Below, piece by piece: positions 14,366 through 20,448 of a stretch of 36,030 nucleotides of DNA. The position numbers and the translations under genes were made by a program. Below the pieces are notes generated by a model. It saw only the letters and a list, made by a program, of their open reading frames with translations, ran no database searches and was not told where the DNA came from. Source of the stretch: Myxococcaceae bacterium (GTDB taxonomy: Bacteria; Myxococcota; Myxococcia; Myxococcales; Myxococcaceae); NCBI GenBank assembly GCA_004173515.1, contig SECN01000026.1, forward strand, positions 1-36,030, given 5' to 3'. The first letter of the stretch is position 1. Every line of letters starts with the position of its first letter.

Positions 14366-16765
14366 ATGCGTCCATTGACGTCCTTCCAGGCAGCCCTCTT
14401 GGGCAGTCCTTCCGGCTACTCCACCCATCCGCGCGTCTGGGTTCGCGACGCGGCAGGGGCGTGGTGCAACCTGCAAGTCCTCTTGGGCTTCGACTGGGTG
14501 CTGGGCGTGCGCGTCAACGAGAAGCTGGACGCGCCCGTCGCGGAAGCCGAGGTGTCCCTCCTGCGCAGCGGATCCGCTGGCCAGCGCCTTTCGCTCTCGC
14601 CCCTCGTGGTGAACTCCCTCGTCAACACCTCCGCTGCCGGCAGCTTCGCGCCGCTGCTCGTGGAGGGCGCCTACTTCCGCATTGAGCTGGGGCTCGCGCC
14701 ACTGGCCGCCGTGCCGAGGGCGGAGGACTACTTCGAGGTCTTCCGGGGACGTATTGACGAGGTGGACGCCGGGCCCGAGGAGCTGCGAATCGCGGGACGC
14801 GACCTGGGCGGCCTGTTGCAGGACACGACCATCGAGGTCGAGCGCGAGTATGGCAACGACACGGTGGGCGTCGCCGTGCAGTCCATCATCCAGGCTCTGC
14901 TCAACGACAACGGCATGGCTTCCTTCGGCCTGATGACCCCCGTGGACCCCATGTCCCAGCGCGGCCGGTACGTGCAGCAGGTGGAGCCGGTACTGGATGC
15001 CGCGCGCACCCTGGCGCAGCGGATTGGCTGGGACTGCCGCATGCGCTGGCAGCCCTCCGTGGGCGGCTATGCCTTCACCCTTTCGGCTCCGGACAGGCTC
15101 CAGGTGGAGGAGGACTGGAGCTATGGCCCGGACGAGTACGGCACCCTCGACGCCGTGACGCGGCAGCTCGCGGACATCCGCACGGACGTGGAGGTCGTCT
15201 ACAGCGACAAGTACGACCTGGACGCCGCTGGCGAGCCGAAGCGCAAGAAGGTGGTGGCCAGCAATCCCACGACCCGCTCCCAAGTGGGGCGACGCTGGAT
15301 GCAGGTGACCGAGGAAGCCTCCAGCAACATCGACACGGCGGCGGAGGCACAACGGCTGGCGGATGCGGCCATCGCGGACCTCTCCGTGTCATCCCTCACC
15401 GTGACGATGACGGTGGATCCGCACCCGGGCCTGGAACTCGCGGACCTGGTGCTCGTGCAACCAGACGGCGTCCGCCTGGACACGCCGCAGCGGCTCGCGG
15501 TGCAGGAACTGGAGCACCAGTGCGCCACGGATGGCACGGCGCGCATGCAACTGGTACTGCGCGGCCAGCCATCTACATCGGTGCGCGAGTGGCTGGAGCG
15601 CGACAGCCGGCCGGGCATCGCCCCCAGCGCCCCGTTTACCGGCCCCGCGGCGCCGCAGCAGGTGAGGGCGACGCCGACCGTCAACGGCTTCGTGGTGACG
15701 TGGACGCCCGCCGTGTCCGGCCCCGCGTGGGACGAGTACGAGGTGCACGCCTCGCGGACGCCGGGCTTCCTGCCGTCGCAGGACACCTTCCAGTCGCGAG
15801 GGAAGACGACGCGCGTCCCGCTCTCCGAATTGCGCCCTGGCGCCACGTACTACTGCCGCGTGGTGGGGCGCGACGCGAAGGGCAACCTGGGAGCGCCCTC
15901 CGCCGAGGTGTCCGTCACCACGGGCTACCTGACGCCCGCCACGCTGCAGCCCGGTGTGGCCTTCGGCGAGTCGCCTCCCAACCCGGACTTCGAGGCGCAC
16001 TCCTTCGAGGAACTGCCCCCGGACGCGTGGAAGATGGGCACGGGACTCTGGGGCGCGCATGCCCAGGTGACGGCTGACGCGTACACGGGCGCGCGTGCCA
16101 TTCGGCTGATGGCGAGCGGCACACGGCTCGACTCGCAGGCGATGATTGCGCGGCCGGGCGATAGGTACAGCGTGGACGCCCTGACGAAGGCGACGCAGTT
16201 GGGCACGGCCCTGTCCGTCCAACTCGTCTGGTACGACGACGCCTTCAACGTGTTGGGTGTGGCCACCACGACGCGCGTGCTGCCCGCGAATAGCTGGGAA
16301 CGCCTCACGGGCTTTCACAACGCGCCTGCTGGCACGCGCTACGTGCAGGTGCGCCTGCTGGCCAACATCACGCAAGGGGCGCCGTGGGTGTACGTAGATT
16401 CGGTGCGACTGGAGCGCATCGGCGGCCTCGTGGAGCCCTGGACGGCCATCCGCACCGGGCAAATCAGCGACCTGGAGAACGGTTGGACGGCGTGGGACCC
16501 AGGCTGGCCCTTGGGCTACTACCGCAACAGCGACAACGAGCTGTCCATGCGGGGCCTCATTCGGCCCGGCACGGTGGGCTACGTGACGGCCTATCGCTTC
16601 CCGAGCGGCTCTCGCCCGAGTAGCGCTCGCATCTTCACGGTGCCGACGAGTCACGGGCTGGGGATGGCGCAACTGCTGCCGGACGGCGCCCTCCAGGTTT
16701 ACAGCGTGCCCGCGGGGACAGGTTGGGTGGGCTTCGACACGGTGCGCTTCCGCATGGAGCAGTAG
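14366..16765 (+). CDS. Tail-tip hub protein with FnIII and carbohydrate-binding-like domains (799 aa)
   Basis: Probable tail-associated hub that recognises the host surface. Residues 1-420 resemble the hub fold: WVRDAAGAWCNLQV, YFEVFRGRIDEVD, AGRDLGGLLQDTTIE, ARTLAQRIGWDCRMRW. Residues about 428-518 form a fibronectin type III domain (PQQVRATPTVNGFVVTWTPA, TTRVPLSELRPGATYYCRVV, SAEVSVTTGY). Residues about 537-682 look like a carbohydrate-binding beta-sandwich, starting NPDFEAHSFEELPPDAWKMG and ending WVYVDSVRLERIG. The last 115 residues (GLIRPGTVGYVTAYRFPSG and after) are unique and may form a receptor-binding tip. The start lies 3 bases after the previous stop. One gene thus combines hub and adhesion functions. 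No separate tail fibre gene is seen. Confidence 0.78.
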   Translation: MRPLTSFQAALLGSPSGYSTHPRVWVRDAAGAWCNLQVLLGFDWVLGVRVNEKLDAPVAEAEVSLLRSGSAGQRLSLSPLVVNSLVNTSAAGSFAPLLVEGAYFRIELGLAPLAAVPRAEDYFEVFRGRIDEVDAGPEELRIAGRDLGGLLQDTTIEVEREYGNDTVGVAVQSIIQALLNDNGMASFGLMTPVDPMSQRGRYVQQVEPVLDAARTLAQRIGWDCRMRWQPSVGGYAFTLSAPDRLQVEEDWSYGPDEYGTLDAVTRQLADIRTDVEVVYSDKYDLDAAGEPKRKKVVASNPTTRSQVGRRWMQVTEEASSNIDTAAEAQRLADAAIADLSVSSLTVTMTVDPHPGLELADLVLVQPDGVRLDTPQRLAVQELEHQCATDGTARMQLVLRGQPSTSVREWLERDSRPGIAPSAPFTGPAAPQQVRATPTVNGFVVTWTPAVSGPAWDEYEVHASRTPGFLPSQDTFQSRGKTTRVPLSELRPGATYYCRVVGRDAKGNLGAPSAEVSVTTGYLTPATLQPGVAFGESPPNPDFEAHSFEELPPDAWKMGTGLWGAHAQVTADAYTGARAIRLMASGTRLDSQAMIARPGDRYSVDALTKATQLGTALSVQLVWYDDAFNVLGVATTTRVLPANSWERLTGFHNAPAGTRYVQVRLLANITQGAPWVYVDSVRLERIGGLVEPWTAIRTGQISDLENGWTAWDPGWPLGYYRNSDNELSMRGLIRPGTVGYVTAYRFPSGSRPSSARIFTVPTSHGLGMAQLLPDGALQVYSVPAGTGWVGFDTVRFRMEQ

Positions 16766-16790
16766 CACGCACGCCACCCGTCAAAACCCG

Positions 16791-16807
16791 CCCCCATTCA
16801 GTGGGGG
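16791..16807 (+). promoter_or_regulatory. CCCCCATTCAG motif, copy 4, hairpin abutting the endolysin start
   Basis: CCCCCA (16791-16796) pairs perfectly with TGGGGG (16802-16807) around loop TTCAG, and the endolysin ATG is the very next base. No separate ribosome site is visible, so the hairpin could control access to the start or mark a leaderless transcript. Confidence 0.5.
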
Positions 16808-17374
16808 ATGATTCCCAACCCTGAGCTTTTCTCCCGCATCGACTTGCAGCGCCTCTACCCGCCTTTCCAGGCGGTGATGGGCGAAGTCATCGCCCGCTGC
16901 CGCACGCGAGGCGCGGACTACGTCACCACGCGCGGCTTCGCCACCTTCGCGGAGCAGGGCGCGCTCCACGCGCGCTACCTGCGAGGAGAGGGTGGACGCG
17001 CGGCGCCCGAGGGCCTCTCGGCGCACAACTACGGCCTGGCCAATGACTTCTGCCGCGATGCCGACGTGGAGCGGCCCGGACTGCAACCGCGCTGGGACGG
17101 GCCTGCCTACGCCATTCTGGGCGAGGAGACGCGGCGTGCGGGCCTCGCCTGGGGCGGCTCCTTCGGCGACGCGCCACACTGCCAGTGGCCGGGCCTCGAG
17201 AGCGGCAGCCAACTGGAGCCGGTGCGCGGCCTCTTCCTCTCGGAGCCAGCCAGCGCCACGGATGCGCAGCGGCTCGCCGCCGTGTGGCGCTTCCTCGACA
17301 CGGTGCGCTCGATGCCCGAGTGGCGCGCCATGCATCCGGCCCTCGCAGCTTCGCTGGCCCGACTCGGCTTCTGA
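16808..17374 (+). CDS. Endolysin, M15-family peptidase (188 aa)
   Basis: Predicted zinc peptidase that cuts peptide cross-links of peptidoglycan during lysis, in the D-Ala-D-Ala carboxypeptidase / L-Ala-D-Glu peptidase group. The signature SAHNYGLANDF supplies H73 and D80, and APHCQWPG supplies the third zinc ligand H124. FCRDADVE and WGGSFGDAPH also fit M15 phage endolysins. No signal peptide, so export must depend on a holin. The start abuts the CCCCCATTCAG hairpin. It opens the lysis cassette: two small membrane proteins follow directly. Length is normal for a stand-alone catalytic domain plus about 60 C-terminal residues of unclear role. Confidence 0.85.
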   Translation: MIPNPELFSRIDLQRLYPPFQAVMGEVIARCRTRGADYVTTRGFATFAEQGALHARYLRGEGGRAAPEGLSAHNYGLANDFCRDADVERPGLQPRWDGPAYAILGEETRRAGLAWGGSFGDAPHCQWPGLESGSQLEPVRGLFLSEPASATDAQRLAAVWRFLDTVRSMPEWRAMHPALAASLARLGF

Positions 17375-17421
17375 CTTCCCGTGCGGCGCTTCGCCGCGCG
17401 TCACCCACGAAAGGCATGCCC

Positions 17422-17925
17422 ATGCTGCGACGTCTCGCTGTCCTCTCCCTTTGCCTCGCCTTCCCATCCATCGTCTTCGCGCAGGGGGCCACCTCGCCGG
17501 ACCCCGACAACGTCGAGTCCTTCGCCCGCCTCGTCCTCGATGCGGTGACGGACCGCAACTGGGCCCTCGTCGCGTCGCTCGCCGTCGTCGGCCTCGTCTA
17601 CGTGCTGCGACGCTTCGCGGGCGCGTGGTGGCCGCTGCTGCGCACCGCACGGGCAGGGGCTGTGCTCGCGGTGCTGGTCTCCGTGGCCGGCGCGGTGGCC
17701 AACGCGCTGATCGCGGGCGAGGGCTTCACCGTGGCGCTGCTGCTGAAGGCGCTCGCCATCGGCCTGGGGGCGGCCGGTGGATTCACCGTCATGAAGATGC
17801 TCGTCTTTGGTGACGCCCAGGTGGAGGCCGCCCAGAAGGCCGGGGAGGCGGCGGCCGGGGAGATTGCCGGCAAGGCGGCGGCGGTAGCCGCGTTGGACGC
17901 CCTGCGTCCGGGCGACGGGCGGTGA
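17422..17925 (+). CDS. Small exported membrane protein, holin candidate (167 aa)
   Basis: Contains a cleavable-looking signal (LRRLAVLSLCLAFPSIVFAQ) and three hydrophobic segments after it: NWALVASLAVVGLVYVL, GAVLAVLVSVAGAVANAL and VALLLKALAIGLGAAGGF, then an Ala/Glu-rich cytoplasmic helix (AQVEAAQKAGEAAAGEIAG). Its place right after the endolysin and multi-pass topology suggest a holin, although signal-bearing holins are unusual. I use ATG 17422 because GAAAGG at 17409-17414 is well spaced from it; ATG 17416 is too close. Its stop overlaps the next start (GTGA at 17922-17925). The role is inferred from context. Confidence 0.55.
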   Translation: MLRRLAVLSLCLAFPSIVFAQGATSPDPDNVESFARLVLDAVTDRNWALVASLAVVGLVYVLRRFAGAWWPLLRTARAGAVLAVLVSVAGAVANALIAGEGFTVALLLKALAIGLGAAGGFTVMKMLVFGDAQVEAAQKAGEAAAGEIAGKAAAVAALDALRPGDGR

Positions 17926-18221
17926 GGCCCCTGGTGCTGGCGCTGGCCCTGATGATGGCGGGGCCGTCGCGTGCTGACGGCGAGGTGCTGGACGTGGCCC
18001 GCGCCACCATGACGCTTCAGGACGGGCGCACGGTGGCGGTGTCCGAGGGCTGCTGGCTGTCCACGGAGCGCTGCATCCTCACGGCCCGCGAGTTGCGCCG
18101 CCTACAGGCCGAGAACGAGGTGCTACGCCAGCAGCCTCGTCCCGTTCCTGTTGTCTCCTTGCTGCTGGCCGTGGCGCTGGGTGTTGGGGTGGGCTTCGCG
18201 GCGGCGCAAGTGCTGCGCTGA
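17922..18221 (+). CDS. Small lysis-module membrane protein, spanin-like candidate (99 aa)
   Basis: GTG start overlapping the previous stop, so probably translated with it. The N-terminus is a signal-like helix (RPLVLALALMMAGPSRADG). The middle is polar and ends with a short coiled coil (LTARELRRLQAENEVLRQQ). The last 25 residues are one strongly hydrophobic segment (VVSLLLAVALGVGVGFAAA). A periplasmic coiled coil tied to membrane at one or both ends would suit a spanin-like or holin-partner protein. No lipobox is present. I cannot assign a family. Confidence 0.5.
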   Translation: MRPLVLALALMMAGPSRADGEVLDVARATMTLQDGRTVAVSEGCWLSTERCILTARELRRLQAENEVLRQQPRPVPVVSLLLAVALGVGVGFAAAQVLR

Positions 18222-18225
18222 TGAC

Positions 18226-18256
18226 CTTTTAAGTCCTGGGCGTATAGACTTTTAAG
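18226..18256. repeat. Pair of CTTTTAAG direct repeats, 23 bases apart
   Basis: CTTTTAAG occurs at 18226-18233 and 18249-18256 in the AT-rich gap between the lysis genes and the pseudokinase, in near-identical surroundings (GAC before, TCC after). A spacing of about two helical turns is compatible with a regulator site. It is also the only AT-rich patch likely to hold the pseudokinase promoter. Confidence 0.35.
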
Positions 18257-18325
18257 GTCCGTTGCGTCCAGACTCCTCGGGTGGCGGTGGCGCCGTCGCG
18301 CCGTCCCCCTTGCCCCCGAGGAGTC

Positions 18326-19498
18326 ATGTCCACGTCCACCACCGATGACCTGGTGAGCACCCGGGAGTCGCCGCGCCGGAGGGCGGCCCTCCCGGCCACG
18401 CCCGAGCGGCCCCGCTCCCTCTTCACCATCGACGGGGTTCGCTTCGAGGCGATCCGCGAGCTGGTGCTGATGCAGACAGGGGAGTTGCTGATGCTCGCCC
18501 GGCGCTTCTCGGAGCGGGGCAACGCGCTTCCCGGGCTCTGCTTCGTGCGGCGGCTGGCCAATCCCTCCACCTTCATGCGCCGCACGCGGCTGGGGGAGGA
18601 GATTCAACTGGCCTTCCGGCTTCGCCATCCCGCCATCGCCCAGGTGTTCCACCGCAAGGTGCACCAGGACGCGCTGCACGTCGTCATGGAGTACGTGGAC
18701 GGCCCCTCATTGGAGACGCTGGTGAGCGCGGGCGTGGCCCGTGGCAAGCCTGTCTCCGAGGCCTTCGCTCTCTATGTCGGCGCGGAGATTGCCGAGGCGC
18801 TGCACCACGCCCACACGCTGACGGACGAAGACGGCAAGGGGCTGGGCATCATCCACCGTGACGTCAACCCTCGGCACGTGTACGTGGGGACGCATGGCGA
18901 GGTGAAGCTGGTGAACTTCGGCGCGGCCTACTCGCTGGTGGTGGGGCGGGAGGAGTCGCCCGCGAGCCTCGTCCGGGGCGACGTGGCCTATGCCTCGCCC
19001 GAATACCTGGAGCGGCTGCCGCTCACGCCGCGCTCCGACGTCTTCAGCCTGGGCGTGCTGCTGGTGGAACTCTTCACCGGCAAGCACCCCTTCGACGTGC
19101 AGGACGTCCCCCGGCAACCCGAGGGGATGAGCCCGCTCCACTCGGAATTCCTTCCCTCCCTGCCGCTGACGCAGATGCGGGTGCTGCTCGCGAGCTTCAG
19201 CCCTACGGACGTCGAAGCGGCGGTAGGGAAGCTTTCGCCCGACGTGAAGCAGTTGCTGCACGCGGCCCTTCGCTCCAAGCCGGAGGAGCGCTTCGCCACG
19301 GCGGTAGCCATGCGCGACGTCATGCGCGTGGCCCTCGCGAGGCGACACCCCGGCTACGGTCGCCAGGAGGCTGCTGCGGAGTGGGCCCAGGTGCTGGCCG
19401 AGGGCAGCGTCCTTCGTGACACGGTGGAGTTCGGCGAGGGCGGCTTCTTCCAAGAGGGCCTGGACGAGCACGAGCTGAAGGCGCTGGTGAAGAAGTAG
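18326..19498 (+). CDS. Degenerate Ser/Thr kinase (pseudokinase) (390 aa)
   Basis: Has the eukaryotic-type kinase fold but lost key residues. The Gly-rich loop is absent (LVLMQTGELLMLARR), the VAIK-type lysine region reads FVRRL, the catalytic loop keeps HRD (177-179) but continues VNPRHV, lacking the usual Lys and Asn, and DFG is NFG (197-199). YASPEYLE and DVFSLGVLLVELFTGKHPF of the C-lobe are well kept, so the fold is maintained. No transmembrane segment. The start at 18326 has GAGGAG six bases upstream. It follows the lysis genes and converges on two XRE regulators. A scaffold or sensor role is inferred; catalysis is unlikely. Confidence 0.75.
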   Translation: MSTSTTDDLVSTRESPRRRAALPATPERPRSLFTIDGVRFEAIRELVLMQTGELLMLARRFSERGNALPGLCFVRRLANPSTFMRRTRLGEEIQLAFRLRHPAIAQVFHRKVHQDALHVVMEYVDGPSLETLVSAGVARGKPVSEAFALYVGAEIAEALHHAHTLTDEDGKGLGIIHRDVNPRHVYVGTHGEVKLVNFGAAYSLVVGREESPASLVRGDVAYASPEYLERLPLTPRSDVFSLGVLLVELFTGKHPFDVQDVPRQPEGMSPLHSEFLPSLPLTQMRVLLASFSPTDVEAAVGKLSPDVKQLLHAALRSKPEERFATAVAMRDVMRVALARRHPGYGRQEAAAEWAQVLAEGSVLRDTVEFGEGGFFQEGLDEHELKALVKK

Positions 19499-19502
19499 CA
19501 CC

Positions 19503-19856
19503 TCAACGCGCCAGGGCGGAGGCGACGTGGAGGAGGGCGTCCAGGTCCTCCTCCTCCAGCTTGCGTGCGAGATGAAGGAGGCGGCGCAGCTTGGGCTCCT
19601 CTTCCTCCTGGGGACGCTGGCCCTTGCGTCCACCGGCTGGCGGTCCCAAGCCCATCAACGTCTCGGGTGACACCCGCAGCTCTCCGCAGAGTCGGTAAAG
19701 GGAGGGGACGCTGGGCAGCATCTTCCCGCGCTCCAGGCGGCTATAGACGGCGTGCACCAGTCCAATGCGCTCGGCGACTTCGGCCTGCGTCAGTCCCAGG
19801 TGCTCGCGGGCGGCGCGTGCCGCGGTGCCAATGGTGATGCCCAGTTCTTCGTTCAT
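19503..19856 (-). CDS. XRE-family transcriptional regulator 1 (117 aa)
   Basis: Helix-turn-helix repressor-like protein. IGTAARAAREHLGLTQAEVAERIGL and VYSRLERGKMLPSVPSLYRLC form the Cro/C1-type HTH in the first 65 residues. The second half is a charged linker (GRKGQRPQEEEEPK) and a helix (RRLLHLARKLEEEDLDALL) that may dimerise. ATG 19856 gives the natural N-terminus; an upstream in-frame codon adds 11 Arg-rich residues. Its 3' end is 4 bases from the end of the convergent pseudokinase gene. Its neighbour at 19900-20256 is a close paralogue. It could control lysogeny or the kinase locus. Confidence 0.82.
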   Translation of the reverse strand: MNEELGITIGTAARAAREHLGLTQAEVAERIGLVHAVYSRLERGKMLPSVPSLYRLCGELRVSPETLMGLGPPAGGRKGQRPQEEEEPKLRRLLHLARKLEEEDLDALLHVASALAR

Positions 19857-19899
19857 GGAGGGCACCGAGCGTAACCGAGAAGTCCGCACCCGGCCCGCG

Positions 19900-20256
19900 C
19901 TACCGAGGCTCGGGGAGGAGCTGAAGGAGGGCGCGCACCTGGGGCTCCTTGAGGTGGCGCACGCGAAGGAGGAGCTGGTGCCGGGCGGGGAAGTCGCTCC
20001 GGGCGGAGACGGAGCGCCCGTGGCCCATCAGCTCATCCGGAGAGGCGCCCAGCGCGGCGCAAAGCCGCTGGAGGGTGGAGACGCTGGGAAGGATTCGGCC
20101 TAGCTCCATGCGGCTGTAGACGGCGGAGGCGAGGCCCACGCGCAGGGCGACTTCGGCCTGGGTGAGGCCCAGCCGGGTGCGAGCGGCCCGCGCCGCGTCT
20201 CCGATGGTACTGGCGAGAGGTTGGGAAACGGCGGGCAGCGGGGATGGGGCTGGCAT
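19900..20256 (-). CDS. XRE-family transcriptional regulator 2 (118 aa)
   Basis: Paralogue of the adjacent XRE gene: over the HTH (IGDAARAARTRLGLTQAEVA, VYSRMELGRILPSVSTLQRLC) roughly two thirds of residues match by eye, and both end in a similar Leu/Arg-rich helix (LLLRVRHLKEPQVRALLQLL). The start is ATG 20256, giving MPAPSPLPAVSQPL. It is the first gene of a two-gene minus-strand unit and diverges from the transmembrane kinase gene at 20449, so the shared 192-base gap likely holds operators. The tandem pair probably arose by duplication and could have split DNA targets or form heterodimers. Confidence 0.82.
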   Translation of the reverse strand: MPAPSPLPAVSQPLASTIGDAARAARTRLGLTQAEVALRVGLASAVYSRMELGRILPSVSTLQRLCAALGASPDELMGHGRSVSARSDFPARHQLLLRVRHLKEPQVRALLQLLPEPR

Positions 20257-20448
20257 GGCGTGAGGGTAGCGCACGGCAAGCCAAGGGTGAATGCTGGAGG
20301 TTGGGTGAAAATAAATAGATGCTGGGAGTCCACAAGAGGTCTCGCTCACGAGGAGGGATTCCCGGGTTTCTCGCGCCTCTGGTAGCGTGCGCACGCCGTA
20401 GGGAGGACGTCGCATGCGAGTGGCCGGCAACCCCGAAAGAAGGACGCC
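20257..20448. promoter_or_regulatory. Divergent promoter region between XRE 2 and kinase
   Basis: Contains an AT-rich patch (GAAAATAAATAGA, about 20307-20319) likely to hold a promoter and a perfect 12-base palindrome GCGTGCGCACGC at 20385-20396, which could be an operator for the XRE pair. GAAAGAAGG stands just before the kinase ATG. Confidence 0.4.
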
